This document shows, in pieces, positions 1 through 10,275 of a stretch of DNA of 64,000 nt. Numbering within the stretch: position 1 is the first letter of the stretch; every line of letters begins with the position of its first letter. The notes under the pieces are model-generated. The model did no database searches. It was not told the origin of the DNA and saw only the letters and a program-made list of their open reading frames with translations. The translations under genes were made by a program, and so were the position numbers. Origin of the DNA: Gemmatimonadota bacterium (GTDB taxonomy: Bacteria > Gemmatimonadota > Gemmatimonadetes > Longimicrobiales > Gaopeijiaceae); NCBI GenBank assembly GCA_030428885.1, contig JAUIEJ010000008.1, forward strand, positions 270,507-334,506. Direction: 5' to 3'.

Positions 1-587
1 ACTGGTCGCACGGCGCGTCCGGCGAGCCACCAGCCCCCGGCGGCCGAGCCCACGAAAACGACGCCGGCGAGTGCCGCGAAGAAGGCTACGAGGCGCCCGA
101 CCATTTCGTCGCGTGGGGAAAGGGGGGCGGCCACCTGGAGCACGTGCCGATCGTGGGGCGGCCCGAATCGACCCAACGGGTAGTAGACGGATCGAACCGC
201 CCTCCCCTCGAACACCTGCTCCCGCCAGACCAGGTCACCCTCGGTGGAGAGGCGGAGGGCGGCGCGGTCGAGGGGAAGGTCGGCGGTCATGAATTGGCTT
301 CGCAGTAGACTACGCCCCCCCTCGCTCCAGACCTGGGCGTACTGAATCAGATCCCGTACCGAGACCGCTTCCTCGGGCGTCAGCTGCCACTCGTGGAAAT
401 GCATGGCGCCGTCCGGGGAATCCACCAGGGAAGCCGCCTGAATCGACGCGACGTTGAGGATCGCGGCATTGAGTTCCCGATCGAGGATCACCCGGAGGGT
501 CCAGAGGCTCGCCGCCGAGATCAGCACCACCGCCACGGTCATCGCCGCCGTGAATCGAACGGCCAGCTGAACTCGAAACGACCTCAT
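1..587 (-). CDS. Sensor histidine kinase, N-terminal part (3' end beyond the left edge)
   Basis: Minus-strand frame gives MRSFRVQLAVRFTAAMTVAVVLISAASLWVL... (TM helix, periplasmic region, second TM, HAMP-like start). The ATG overlaps the stop of the adjacent response regulator (ATGA). Confidence 0.75.
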   Translation of the reverse strand, partial: MRSFRVQLAVRFTAAMTVAVVLISAASLWTLRVILDRELNAAILNVASIQAASLVDSPDGAMHFHEWQLTPEEAVSVRDLIQYAQVWSEGGRSLLRSQFMTADLPLDRAALRLSTEGDLVWREQVFEGRAVRSVYYPLGRFGPPHDRHVLQVAAPLSPRDEMVGRLVAFFAALAGVVFVGSAAGGWWLAGRAVRP

Positions 588-1267
588 TCGGGATCGTCCC
601 GCTGGAACACGTACCCGACCCCCCGGATCGTGTGGACCAGGGGCGAGGCTTTCTCGGAGCCCCGGAGCTTCCGTCGAAGATGGGCGATGTGGACGTCGAC
701 CACGTTGCTCATGGGATCGAAACTGAGGTCCCACACCTTCTCCAGCAGTTCGGTTCGACGAATCACCCGCTCCCGATGGAGGAGGAAGAACTCGAGGAGC
801 TGGAACTCCTTTGGGGTGAGGTCCAGTCGCCCACCCTTGCGAGTCGCCACGTGCTTGACCCGATCGAGCTCGACATCGTCGTAGATGAGCCGATCGGGCC
901 GTTCCGAACCCCCGCGACGGAGAAGGGCCCGAATCCGGGCGAGGAGCTCGTCGAAGCTGAACGGCTTGGTGAGATAGTCGTCCGCGCCGGCGTCGAGGCC
1001 CTGGACGATGTCTTCACGGGCGTCCCGAGCGGTGAGGAGGAGAATCGGGACAGCGCGTTCCCGGGTGCGCAGCTCCCGCACGATCTCCAGCCCCGATTTT
1101 CCGGGCATCATCACGTCGAGGAGCAGCAGGTCGTAGTCGTAGACGAGCGCCTTCATGGCGCCATCGGCACCGTCGTGGGCGACATCGACGGAGTAGCCCT
1201 CCTCTCGGAGTCCCTTCTCGAGGAAGCTGGCGACCTTCTTGTCGTCTTCGGCGACCAGGATGCGCAT
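584..1267 (-). CDS. OmpR/PhoB-family response regulator
   Basis: MRILVAEDDKKVASFLEKGLREEGY... with receiver DVMMPGKSG and winged-helix TPKEFQLLEFFLLHRERVIRRTELLEKVWD...VDVHIAHLRRKL...IRGVGYVF. Confidence 0.95.
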   Translation of the reverse strand: MRILVAEDDKKVASFLEKGLREEGYSVDVAHDGADGAMKALVYDYDLLLLDVMMPGKSGLEIVRELRTRERAVPILLLTARDAREDIVQGLDAGADDYLTKPFSFDELLARIRALLRRGGSERPDRLIYDDVELDRVKHVATRKGGRLDLTPKEFQLLEFFLLHRERVIRRTELLEKVWDLSFDPMSNVVDVHIAHLRRKLRGSEKASPLVHTIRGVGYVFQRDDPE

Positions 1268-1434
1268 GGGCAGGCCAATGGTTGTGGGGCGCAGACGGTC
1301 CCAAAGCTAGTACTCACCGCTGAAGGGCGGATGAAGGTCCGGTGAAGAAGTCTTCATGGCGACTTCACCGGCCATTCATGTGCCGAGGGCCAGGATCGAC
1401 TTCCATCCCCCCTCCCGCTCATCGGAGCCTGGCC

Positions 1435-1887
1435 ATGCGAACGACCCGAGGAACTCTCCTTCCCGCCTTGGCGTTCCTGACCCTCCTGACCCCTGGCGCA
1501 GTCTCCGGACAGGAGTCGTCGGACTCGGCAGCCGTTGCGACCGTCGTCGCCGCCTTCCACGACGCGCTTTCGTCCGGGGAGGGGGATCGGGCGCTGGACC
1601 TCCTCACGGACCATGTCCGCGTTCTCGAAGGCGGCGGTGTGGAAACGCGGGAGGAATACGCCGACCACCACCTTCCGGCCGACATGGCTTTCGCCCAGGC
1701 GGTCAGCCGCGAGCGGGGCGACCTCGAGGTGGTGGTCCGAGGCGACGTGGCCTGGGCGATCTCGAGCAGTCGGGCCGTAGGCACCTGGCGCGAACGCCCC
1801 GTCGACTCGCGTACCGCCGAATTGATGGTGCTGGAGCGCCAGTCCGATGGCTGGCGGATCTCGGCGATCCACTGGTCGTCGCGCTAG
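1435..1887 (+). CDS. Secreted NTF2-like/DUF4440-type protein
   Basis: Signal peptide MRTTRGTLLPALAFLTLLTPGAVSGQ, then an NTF2-like fold pattern (VVAAFHDALSSGEGDRALDLLTDHVRVLEGG...DGWRISAIHWSSR). Confidence 0.7.
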   Translation: MRTTRGTLLPALAFLTLLTPGAVSGQESSDSAAVATVVAAFHDALSSGEGDRALDLLTDHVRVLEGGGVETREEYADHHLPADMAFAQAVSRERGDLEVVVRGDVAWAISSSRAVGTWRERPVDSRTAELMVLERQSDGWRISAIHWSSR

Positions 1888-1893
1888 GGAAGC

Positions 1894-4080
1894 CTAGCTC
1901 CAGCTCAGGTCGTGGTTCGAGAGCGGCAGGGAGCGCACCCGGACCCCCGTGGCGGCGAAGATGGCATTGCAGAGGGCCGGGATCGCCGGCGGCAGGGCCG
2001 GCTCACCGAGCCCCGTGGGGTTGTTGTCGGTGATCACGAAGTGCACATCGACGGGCGGAGCCTGACGCATCTTCAGCAACGGGAAGGCGTTGAAATTGGC
2101 CTGCACCGCTCGCCCGCCCTCGATGGTGATCTCCTGACCGAAGGCCTGGGACAAGGCGTCGATGACGCCGCCCTGCGTGTTGTTGCGGGCGTTGAGCGGG
2201 TTGATGATCTGGCTGCCCACGTCGCCCACCACCCACACCTGGTCCACCGACAGCTCGCCGGCCCGGCTCACCGTGGCCTGGATCACCTCGGCGAAGTAGC
2301 CCCGGTGGCTGTAGTGGAAGGCCACGCCCATTCCGGTGCCCCGGGGCAGGTCGCCGCGGCGGGCCCAGCCCGAGCGCTCGGCCACCGACTCCAGCACGGT
2401 GCGCATTCGCGCCGCGTCCAGGCCCTGGTCCTCTCCGGGGGTGGCCAGGACGTCGAGGCGGAACTGGACCGGGTCGGCGCCGGCGGCATGGGCCAGTTCG
2501 TCGAGGAACGACTGGTAGACGAAGGCCAGGGCGTTGCTTCCCGGTGCCCGCAGCGCGCCGGTGGGCACGCCCAGGGGCATCATGGACGCTCCCATGGAGA
2601 AGTGGGGAACGAACCCGGCCGGGAACTCCGAACTCCGCACGCTGGCGCTGGAGGCGAACCGCTCGCCGTTGCCGAAGCTCACGAAGTGGTTGCGCCACGC
2701 CACGAGACGCCCGTCGGCGTCGACCCCGCCCTCCAGACGGTGGAATCCGGCCGGCCGATAGAGGTCGTGGCGGGTGTCGTCTTCCCGGGACCAGAGGAGC
2801 TTCACGGGCACACCCACCTCCCGGGCGATCCAGGCGGTCTCGGCCAGCCAGTCGTTGTAGAGCCGACGGCCGAAGCCGCCGCCCATGCGGGTCAGGTGGA
2901 TGGTGACGTGTTCCGGGGGGATTCCCAGCGTCTCGGCCACGAGCCCCCGTCCGCCTCCCGGCGTCTGGGTCGGCGCCCACATCTCGATGCGTCCGTCCCG
3001 GAACTCGGCGGTGCAGTTCTGGGGCTCGAGAGGAGCGTGGGCCAGGAACGGATAGCTGTAGTCGCCCATGGCGGTGGCGGCGGCCCCGGCGAGGGCCGAC
3101 GCCACGTCTCCGTCGTCGCGGAGGGCGCCGGCGGGGGTCTGTTCGAACAATTCGGCGGCCCGGGCGGCGAAGCCCGCACTGCTCTGGCTCGCCGTGGGTC
3201 CTTCGTCCCACTCCACCTCCAGGACCTCGTTGCGGACCCGGTTGGCGACCCACCAGTGGTCGGCCACGATGGCCACGCCGGGATTGAGCCCGCCCAGGTT
3301 GTCGGTGCCCTCCACCACGAAGGCGTGGCGAATGCCCGGTTCGGCCCGGACGGCGTCGAGATTGGCGCTGCGCACCTTCCCCCCGAACACGGGGCACTTC
3401 TCGAACACGGCGTAGAGCATGCCCGGGCGCGTGGTGTCGATGCCGTAGAGGGGCCGACCCGTGACGATGGCTTCGTTGTCGACGTCGGGAACGTCGGTCC
3501 CGATGATGCGGAAGTTGGCCGGGTCCTTGAGGGGCACGGACTCGAGGTCGGGAGCGGGGAGCGCCGCCGCGGCGTCGGTGAGATCGCCGTAGGGGACGGA
3601 CCGCCCCGAGGCCCGGTGGTGAACCACGCCGGCCTCGGTCTCGAGTTCACCCTCGGGCACCGCCAGCATGCCCGCCGCCGCGGTGACCAGGACCGCCCGG
3701 GTGGCGGCGCCGATCCGGCGCATGGGCAGCCAGTGGGTCGGCGTGGCGTTGCTGCCGCCGGCGAACTGCCCGGAGAAGTTCTCGGCGTCGAGTCCACCCT
3801 GCACCACCGTGACGTCGGTCCAGGCCACGTCGAGTTCCTCGGCGATGAGCATGGGCAGCATGGTCTTCACGCCCTGGCCGATCTCGGGGTTCTGGGCCAC
3901 CAGGGTCACCGTGCCGTCGGGGGCGATGGTGACGTGGGCGTTGGCCACGAACGACCGGCGCACGTCTCCCGCCGCTTCCGACGGCGTGAGGAACTCGAAC
4001 CAGCTCCCCACGGCCAGGCCGCCTCCCGCCAGCGCCGACACCTTGAGGAACTCCCGCCGGCCCAGCCCCGCCCGGGTCAC
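1894..4080 (-). CDS. Xanthine dehydrogenase-family molybdopterin-binding subunit (isoquinoline 1-oxidoreductase beta-like), Tat-exported
   Basis: GTG start overlapping the upstream stop; Tat motif [69 protein letters not shown]. Confidence 0.88.
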   Translation of the reverse strand: MTRAGLGRREFLKVSALAGGGLAVGSWFEFLTPSEAAGDVRRSFVANAHVTIAPDGTVTLVAQNPEIGQGVKTMLPMLIAEELDVAWTDVTVVQGGLDAENFSGQFAGGSNATPTHWLPMRRIGAATRAVLVTAAAGMLAVPEGELETEAGVVHHRASGRSVPYGDLTDAAAALPAPDLESVPLKDPANFRIIGTDVPDVDNEAIVTGRPLYGIDTTRPGMLYAVFEKCPVFGGKVRSANLDAVRAEPGIRHAFVVEGTDNLGGLNPGVAIVADHWWVANRVRNEVLEVEWDEGPTASQSSAGFAARAAELFEQTPAGALRDDGDVASALAGAAATAMGDYSYPFLAHAPLEPQNCTAEFRDGRIEMWAPTQTPGGGRGLVAETLGIPPEHVTIHLTRMGGGFGRRLYNDWLAETAWIAREVGVPVKLLWSREDDTRHDLYRPAGFHRLEGGVDADGRLVAWRNHFVSFGNGERFASSASVRSSEFPAGFVPHFSMGASMMPLGVPTGALRAPGSNALAFVYQSFLDELAHAAGADPVQFRLDVLATPGEDQGLDAARMRTVLESVAERSGWARRGDLPRGTGMGVAFHYSHRGYFAEVIQATVSRAGELSVDQVWVVGDVGSQIINPLNARNNTQGGVIDALSQAFGQEITIEGGRAVQANFNAFPLLKMRQAPPVDVHFVITDNNPTGLGEPALPPAIPALCNAIFAATGVRVRSLPLSNHDLSWS

Positions 4081-4568
4081 GACGCACCTCCGCCCCGCTG
4101 GGCCGTCTCGTCGGTGATGGTGGCGGCCGCCCGGTGGATGCCCTCCCGGATGCGGAGATAGGTGCCGCACCGGCAGAGATTGCGATCCAGGGCCCGGTCG
4201 ATGTCGTCGTCCGACGGGGCCGGGTTTTCGGCGAGGAGGGCCGCGGCGGCCATGATCTGACCGGCCTGGCAATACCCGCACTGGGGGACGTCGAGTTCGC
4301 GCCAGACCTGCTGCACCGGGTGGCTCCCGTCGGGCGAGAGGCCCTCGATGGTGGTGACGTTTCGGTCGGCCACCGTCTCGATCCGGGTCCGGCAACTGCG
4401 GGTGGCGGTGCCGTCGATGTGGACGGTGCACGCCCCGCACTGGGAGATGCCGCAGCCGAACTTGGTGCCCTTCAGGTCCAGGACGTCTCGGAGCACCCAG
4501 AGGAGAGGCATGTCGGCGGGGACGTCGACCGTGACGACCTCACCGTTGACGCGAAACGAAACGGGCAT
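4077..4568 (-). CDS. (2Fe-2S)-binding subunit of molybdenum hydroxylase (IorA-like)
   Basis: [15 protein letters not shown] ... [16 protein letters not shown] ... [11 protein letters not shown]. Confidence 0.92.
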   Translation of the reverse strand: MPVSFRVNGEVVTVDVPADMPLLWVLRDVLDLKGTKFGCGISQCGACTVHIDGTATRSCRTRIETVADRNVTTIEGLSPDGSHPVQQVWRELDVPQCGYCQAGQIMAAAALLAENPAPSDDDIDRALDRNLCRCGTYLRIREGIHRAAATITDETAQRGGGAS

Positions 4569-4672
4569 GGCGGATTCTTCCTGAGATCACGAATGGAGCG
4601 CGACGGCCCGAAGGGAGCCGTCGCTCCGCTACCGTAGGGTCGTGCCGGCCGTCGAGGCAAGAGAATCCGCCC

Positions 4673-5335
4673 TCAGTCGCCCCCGCCCCGTCGATCCCGG
4701 CTCACGGGCTCCGATCCCGGGGGGGCCGGGGGGCCCACCCGACCCCCGCTGTCGCGGATGCGTCGACGCAGGGCGTCCAGGGCGGCGTCGGTGGAGCCCC
4801 GTTCCCGCATGAGCCGGCGCGCGAGGGCGGGGATGTCCAGGAGGGCGTCGTCGGCCGCCCGGCGGGCCAGTGCCTCCCGTAGCACCGAGAGGGCGTCGTC
4901 GGCGGGAATCCCCGACTGCACCAGATCGGCCAGAACCACGAGGGCCACGGGACGTCGCTCCCCCTGCTGGAGTCCCTGCAGGGTGGTCGACGGTACGCCC
5001 CGGGTGAGGGCGTCGACGCCCGCCACCAGAAGCGCCGGGTCCACGGAGCCACCCAGGAGTCCCCGAGCATCCCGCAGTCGCGCGGCGTAGGCGTTGAGGG
5101 CCGGGACCAGGCGAGCCGACGGAACGCCCTTGGCCGCCCCTTCCAGCGCCTTGGCGAAGAGGGGGTCGGCGGGCAGTCCGTCGCGCTCGGCGTCCGCGGC
5201 CAGGCGCTCCACCGAGGCGAGGGTCTCGGCGTCCAGGACCGCTCGGGCCCGGTCCCGATTCGTCGTCTGTGCCGCCGACGACGCGGGAATCAACCACAGG
5301 GCCGCGCAGACGGCGGCGGTCATCCGGATCTTCAT
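4673..5335 (-). CDS. Hypothetical secreted protein
   Basis: Signal peptide MKIRMTAAVCAALWLIPASSAAQT; last gene of the ECF operon. Confidence 0.6.
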   Translation of the reverse strand: MKIRMTAAVCAALWLIPASSAAQTTNRDRARAVLDAETLASVERLAADAERDGLPADPLFAKALEGAAKGVPSARLVPALNAYAARLRDARGLLGGSVDPALLVAGVDALTRGVPSTTLQGLQQGERRPVALVVLADLVQSGIPADDALSVLREALARRAADDALLDIPALARRLMRERGSTDAALDALRRRIRDSGGRVGPPAPPGSEPVSRDRRGGGD

Positions 5336-6486
5336 GGCAGTCCTCCTTCGTCTTCGTCGGCCACCACGAGGGTGGCGTTCATGCGTCCCCATTCATCGGG
5401 TACGTTTCCCGACAGTCCCTCGGGCACGTACCACTCCCCGTCGACCCGGAACCCGTAGTGGTACACTCCCGGCGCCACGGGAAGGTCGGCGGTCCACGCG
5501 CCTCCGTCGCGGCGCATGGGTGTGGGACTCCATCCCGTGAAGTCCCCCATCACTTCGACCTGATCGGCGCTCCGCGCCCGGGAATCGTCCAGGCGGAACC
5601 GGGCCACGGCCCCGTCGTCGACCCACTCGACCCGGGAGGGTGGCGGCGGAGGTCCGCCGAAGGTCGCCAGGGTCCAGCCCACGACCACACCGGCCTGGTC
5701 CCCGGCCTCCACCAGGGTCAGGGGATCGGGGGTCGCGCGCCCGGCGGTGGCCGCCACGGTCACCGCGCCTCCCACGGGCACCACCAGGGCGACGCCGCCG
5801 GTCCACTCGGTGCCCAGGGGCGTGTCCCAGGCCCCGGCGTCCATGCGCACGGCCCAGCGACGGGCCGCCCAGGTGGCCGATCCCTCGACCCGCCGGAAGG
5901 GCCCTCCCGCCGACTCCCAGGTGCCCACGGTTCCGCCCGCGATCCACCGGTCGCCCCGAACGGCCACGTCCAGGTCCAGGCCCCGGCTCCACAGGTCCCG
6001 TTCCGCCCGGCGAACCCGGTCGGGGCTCGGGCGCACCTCCACCAGCGTCGAGCCGGTCCCGGCCTCGGCCCGGAGGGTGGCCGCCACGCGCCCCGCCACG
6101 AACCGGGCGGCGGGTCCGCCCCGGAGGGAGCCGGTGCGGTAGGTGAAGGGATCCCGGATCCGGAAGGCTCCCCCGCGCCCCATCACGCCCACCCCGGTGC
6201 CCGGACCGGTGAACAGCTCCAGGGTGCCGGCGGCCGAGACGAAGTCGGCTCCGGTGGCGTCGTCAGCCGACAGTCCCCCGTGCACCGACGCCGTCGCGGC
6301 GAGGCGGTCGCCGGTCCACTCCACGACGCCCCCGGCGACGCCGTAGAGCGCCGCGTCGCCCACGGCATCGGCGCCGGGGAGGGAGGTGGCCCCCCCGAAC
6401 TGGAGCAGCCACCGACCCTGTCCCGCGGCGGGCGACCCGAGCAGGGTCGCCGCCAACAGCGACACGGTGGGAGACGGGACTCTCAC
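5332..6486 (-). CDS. Secreted protein with C-terminal CBM48/AMPK-type glycogen-binding domain
   Basis: GTG start overlapping the upstream stop; C-terminus VEVMGDFTGWSPTPMRRDGGAWTADLPVAPGVYHYGFRVDGEWYVPE...NATLVV. Confidence 0.75.
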   Translation of the reverse strand: MRVPSPTVSLLAATLLGSPAAGQGRWLLQFGGATSLPGADAVGDAALYGVAGGVVEWTGDRLAATASVHGGLSADDATGADFVSAAGTLELFTGPGTGVGVMGRGGAFRIRDPFTYRTGSLRGGPAARFVAGRVAATLRAEAGTGSTLVEVRPSPDRVRRAERDLWSRGLDLDVAVRGDRWIAGGTVGTWESAGGPFRRVEGSATWAARRWAVRMDAGAWDTPLGTEWTGGVALVVPVGGAVTVAATAGRATPDPLTLVEAGDQAGVVVGWTLATFGGPPPPPSRVEWVDDGAVARFRLDDSRARSADQVEVMGDFTGWSPTPMRRDGGAWTADLPVAPGVYHYGFRVDGEWYVPEGLSGNVPDEWGRMNATLVVADEDEGGLP

Positions 6487-7109
6487 GAGCTGCGCTCCGG
6501 CAGGGGCACGGCCAACACCGCGTTGCGGTTTCCGAACCCGTCGTCGGCGTAGCGTTCGGCCAGGGGGTCGGTGACCCAGCGCTCGCCGTCCACCACGAAC
6601 ATGTACTCGTGCACCCCGGGCTCCAGCGGAACGCGCAGGGTCCACACGCCGTCGCCGTCGGGATCGTCCATGGCGGCGTCGGCGGTCCACTGGTTGAAGT
6701 CCCCGCTCACGGCCACCGTCCGGGCTCCCGGGGCGTCCAGACTGAACTGGACGTAGACCACGGGGGACTCGGGGTCGACGGTGGGCGCGGATCCGTCGGA
6801 GGCGATCCAGGGCGGGATCGTCACCAGGGCCAGGACGGCGGCGGCGAGCCCGCCCACGGCCAGGGGCGAGAGGCGGAAGGTCAGGGGGCGCCGGAGCCAG
6901 GCCAGGAGCCCGGGCCGGGTGCCCGCGCCGGCCTTCGCCCGAACCTGAGCCATGACCCGGGACTCGATCCAGGCGGGGGCCGGGCCCGGCACGTCGCTGC
7001 GGAGCGACGCGTTGATGCGGGACCAGAGTTCGGCGTCGCGCCGGGTGTCGTCGTCCATCTCCCGGCCGTCGATGTCGCCGTCGAGCCAGGCGTGCAGGTC
7101 GTCGTTCAT
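6483..7109 (-). CDS. Putative anti-sigma factor with one TM helix and a C-terminal CBM48-type domain
   Basis: MNDDLHAWLDGDIDGREM... cytoplasmic part, TM LAVGGLAAAVLALVTIPPWIA, then VAVSGDFNQWTADAAMDDPDGDGVWTLRVPLEPGVHEYMFVVDGERWVTDP; directly follows the ECF sigma gene. Confidence 0.7.
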   Translation of the reverse strand: MNDDLHAWLDGDIDGREMDDDTRRDAELWSRINASLRSDVPGPAPAWIESRVMAQVRAKAGAGTRPGLLAWLRRPLTFRLSPLAVGGLAAAVLALVTIPPWIASDGSAPTVDPESPVVYVQFSLDAPGARTVAVSGDFNQWTADAAMDDPDGDGVWTLRVPLEPGVHEYMFVVDGERWVTDPLAERYADDGFGNRNAVLAVPLPERSS

Positions 7110-7654
7110 CGGTAGGCCTCCAGGATCGTCTGCAACTCCTCCCGGGCGCGGTGGACCCGCATCTTCAGGGCGGGCACCGACACGCCCAGGAGGGCCGACA
7201 TCTCGTCGTAGGGTCGCCCGTCGACGTGCTTGAGCACGAAGGCCTCGCGCTGTTCCGGATCGAGGCGATCCAGCGCCGCCGAGAGGCGACGGCGGACCTC
7301 GGCGCGCCCGGCCTCGGCTTCGGGGAGGGCCTCGGGGTCGGGCAGGGGCGGAAGGACGTCCACCGAGACGTCCCTGCGGCGCCGACTCTTCAGGTGGTCC
7401 CGACAGGCGTTGGCGAGAATCCGGAAGAGCCATCCCCCGACCCGCTCCGGTTCCCGGCATCGGTCCAGGCGCTCGAACCCCCGAACGAACGCGCGCTGCA
7501 CCAGGTCGGCGGCGTCGTCGGCCTGTCCCACCATGCGTTCGGCGTGGGCGTACAGCACGTCCTGGTATCGGCGCACCAGGACCGCGAAGTCCTCGGTGCG
7601 TCCGGACAGTACCGCCCGCACGGCGTCGGCGTCGGAAAGGGTGTGGTGCACCAT
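7106..7654 (-). CDS. ECF RNA polymerase sigma factor
   Basis: FAVLVRRYQDVLYAHAERMVGQADDAADLVQRAFVRGFERLD...; region 4 LDPEQREAFVLKHVDGRPYDEMSALLGVSVPALKMRVHRAREEL. Confidence 0.93.
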   Translation of the reverse strand: MVHHTLSDADAVRAVLSGRTEDFAVLVRRYQDVLYAHAERMVGQADDAADLVQRAFVRGFERLDRCREPERVGGWLFRILANACRDHLKSRRRRDVSVDVLPPLPDPEALPEAEAGRAEVRRRLSAALDRLDPEQREAFVLKHVDGRPYDEMSALLGVSVPALKMRVHRAREELQTILEAYR

Positions 7655-7710
7655 GGGAGCAATATGGGGCGCGGGCCCCCGGAACGCCGGGCGCCCGGGG
7701 GCCCGACCCG

Positions 7711-8400
7711 TCATCCGAGGAGCCAGTAGGAGAGGACGGCGGACTTCCAGAGCGCGGCCACGCCCCGGAGCTCGCCGGCGTCCAGCTTCTCCACCCCGTG
7801 GGTGTAGAAGGTCACCGCCCACGAGAGCACCAGGCCCCGCACACCGTCGTCGTCGCCCACCGCGGCGGCGGCCTGGGTGAGGAGCTCGGTGGCGGTGTTC
7901 TTCACCGCCGTCGCTTCCTCGTGGGTGATGCCCCCGGGCAGGATCCAGGCCTTGAGGGCCGTCCAGCAGGCGGCCTGGGCCGCTCGAACCGCGGCTCCCG
8001 TGTCGCCGGCGTCCAGGGCCGCCACGGCGGCTCGTTCGTACTCCTCGGCGTCCTGGAGCAGCGCTTCCTGTCGGTCGTCGGCGCCCTCGAGGCGGAGGGT
8101 CTCGGTGGCCAGCTCCACGGCGGCTCCGGCGAACGCCACGGCCAGGCCCACGCGGTCCACGGCCGGCCGGTCGATGCCCCGGTCACGGTCGCGCTGACGG
8201 GTTCGTTCCGCGTCTCCGAACATCGACTCCTGCTGGGTCTCCACCTGAAGGGTGGTGCCGTCCAGGGCGGCCTCGGTGAGGGGGGTCTCCTGCAGGTCGG
8301 GGGTCAGGGGCTCGGTGCCGTCCTGACAGGCCGTCAGGGCCACGACGCCGAGCAGCGCCCATGCGGGGGCCGTGCCGGCCCGGGTGCGAACAGTGGTCAT
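7711..8400 (-). CDS. Hypothetical lipoprotein
   Basis: Lipobox LGVVALTACQD; Ala-rich helical protein. Confidence 0.55.
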   Translation of the reverse strand: MTTVRTRAGTAPAWALLGVVALTACQDGTEPLTPDLQETPLTEAALDGTTLQVETQQESMFGDAERTRQRDRDRGIDRPAVDRVGLAVAFAGAAVELATETLRLEGADDRQEALLQDAEEYERAAVAALDAGDTGAAVRAAQAACWTALKAWILPGGITHEEATAVKNTATELLTQAAAAVGDDDGVRGLVLSWAVTFYTHGVEKLDAGELRGVAALWKSAVLSYWLLG

Positions 8401-8479
8401 GGTGCGTCTCCGGTTGAGGGAAGTTCACCCCCTAGACGACCGGTTGCCGGGAAACGTCACTGGCGGTTTCTTCCCGGGC

Positions 8480-9280
8480 ATGTCGACGCTGCCTCTTCAT
8501 GCCGCTCTCCGCTACGTGGAGCCCCTCCGGGAGGGAGGATCTCTTCCCGCCGTCGTGGACACCGACGGGGGGGTGTACGTGGTGAAGTTCCGGGGGGCGG
8601 GCCAGGGTCCCGGGGCGCTGGTGGCCGAACTCATCGTGGGAGAGCTGGCCCGGGAGGCGGGGCTCCCGGTTCCCGAGCTGGCCCTGGTCGAGGTGGATCC
8701 GGTGTTCGGCCGCACCGAGCCGGATCCGGAGATCCAGGACCTGCTCCGGGCGAGTCACGGCGTCAACGTGGGGGTCGCCTACCTCGAGGGGGCCTTCAAT
8801 TTCGACTCCCGCGCGGCGGGGGAGTTCATCGACGCCGACCTGGCGGCCGAGATCGTGTGGCTCGACGCCTTCGTCACCAACCCCGATCGGACCCACCGCA
8901 ATCCCAACCTCCTGATCCAGGGGCGCCGGCCCTGGCTCATCGATCACGGAGCCGCTCTCTACCACCACCACGATTGGTCGAGGGTGGACGAGGCCCGCAC
9001 CGTAGCCCCGTTCGCCCGCCTGGGAGAGCACGTCCTCCTTGCGGAGGCCGGTGATCCGGGCGAGGCCGACGACCGCATCGCCGCCCGCCTCGACGCCGAC
9101 GTGTTCGGGCGGGTGATGGAGCGGGTCCCCCCCGAGCTGCTGTCCGACGACGATCGGGCGCGGCATCGGGGCTGGCTCGAAACCCGGTGGGCCCGGCGGG
9201 GCGCGGTGGTGGACGGCGCCCGGGCGGCGGCGGACGAGGCCCGGGCCCGGCCCCTCACTCCACGCTCGTACCGGCGATGA
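8480..9280 (+). CDS. HipA-like kinase-family protein
   Basis: VYVVKFRGAGQGPGALVAELIVGELAREAGLPVPELALVEVDP; catalytic-loop-like LDAFVTNPDRTHRNPNLLI and metal-binding-like WLIDHGAALYHHH. Confidence 0.75.
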   Translation: MSTLPLHAALRYVEPLREGGSLPAVVDTDGGVYVVKFRGAGQGPGALVAELIVGELAREAGLPVPELALVEVDPVFGRTEPDPEIQDLLRASHGVNVGVAYLEGAFNFDSRAAGEFIDADLAAEIVWLDAFVTNPDRTHRNPNLLIQGRRPWLIDHGAALYHHHDWSRVDEARTVAPFARLGEHVLLAEAGDPGEADDRIAARLDADVFGRVMERVPPELLSDDDRARHRGWLETRWARRGAVVDGARAAADEARARPLTPRSYRR

Positions 9281-9666
9281 CGACGCCCCGGGTCGGATAC
9301 CAGTTCGCCTACCTGCGGGTGGTTCCCCGGGTCCACCTGGGAGCGTTCGTGAACGTGGGGGTCGTCCTCCACGCGCGCACCGCCGACTACCTGGCCCTGG
9401 CGGTGGTGAAGGACGCCGACGAACTCGCGCGGCGGGCCCCCCACGTGGACGTCCCCGTGCTGTGCCGATACCTGGAGAGCCTCGAGGCGGTGGCGGCGGG
9501 GGATCCCTCGGCGGGGCCCGTGGCGCTAGGGCCTCCGTCGGAGCGCTTCCACTGGCTCACGGCGCCCCGGTCCGACGTGCTCCAGTGTTCGCCGGTCCAC
9601 GTCGGGGTGACGCGCGACCCCGCGGCCGAACTGGTGGCCCTCTTCGCCCCCATCGCCGGGTCCTGA
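9277..9666 (+). CDS. DUF3037-type protein
   Basis: FAYLRVVPRVHLGAFVNVGVVLHARTADYLAL...; ATGA overlap with the HipA-like gene. Confidence 0.75.
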   Translation: MTTPRVGYQFAYLRVVPRVHLGAFVNVGVVLHARTADYLALAVVKDADELARRAPHVDVPVLCRYLESLEAVAAGDPSAGPVALGPPSERFHWLTAPRSDVLQCSPVHVGVTRDPAAELVALFAPIAGS

Positions 9667-9678
9667 TCCGGCCGGACG

Positions 9679-10275
9679 TCAGTCCCGGACCCCGGGACTC
9701 GCCTCCAGCACCGTCAGTTCGCCGGTGGCCGTGTCGACCACCGCACCCACCAGCCCCACCGTACCGGCCTCGATCCCGGTGCGCATGGCGTGGGAGTCGT
9801 TGCGCAGCGTGCGGAGCTGATGGCGGACGTTGGCCGCCACGGCGGCGTCGATGTCCCGCTCTCCCGGCTCCAGGGCGGCGCCGATGTGGTGGAGCAGGGT
9901 CGGAATCCGGCCCGGCGTGGGGTCGTCGGCCAGCGCGGCCTGGACCGCCCCGCACCCGGTGTGGCCCAGGACCATGACCAGGGGCGTACCCAGTACGACC
10001 ACCGCGTATTCGAGGCTCCCGATCTGCTCGGCCGACGCCACGTTTCCCGCCACCCGAACCACGAAGATGTCGCCGAATCCCGCGTCGAAGAGGATCTCCA
10101 GGGGGACCCGGGAGTCGGCGCAGCCCAGGATGGCCGCCCAGGGCTTCTGGCCGCCGGCCAGTGCGGCGATGCGGTCCAGGCCCCGGTTGGGACCCCGGGC
10201 TTCGTCCGAGAGAAAACGCCGGTTCCCGTCGAGGAGGGTTCGGAGTGCGGCTCGGGGTCCGTCGGGATGGGACAC
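9679..10275 (-). CDS. Beta-class carbonic anhydrase
   Basis: GQKPWAAILGCADSRVPLEILFDAGFGDIFVVRVAGN and VLGHTGCGAVQAA zinc-ligand motifs; GTG start. Confidence 0.93.
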   Translation of the reverse strand: MSHPDGPRAALRTLLDGNRRFLSDEARGPNRGLDRIAALAGGQKPWAAILGCADSRVPLEILFDAGFGDIFVVRVAGNVASAEQIGSLEYAVVVLGTPLVMVLGHTGCGAVQAALADDPTPGRIPTLLHHIGAALEPGERDIDAAVAANVRHQLRTLRNDSHAMRTGIEAGTVGLVGAVVDTATGELTVLEASPGVRD

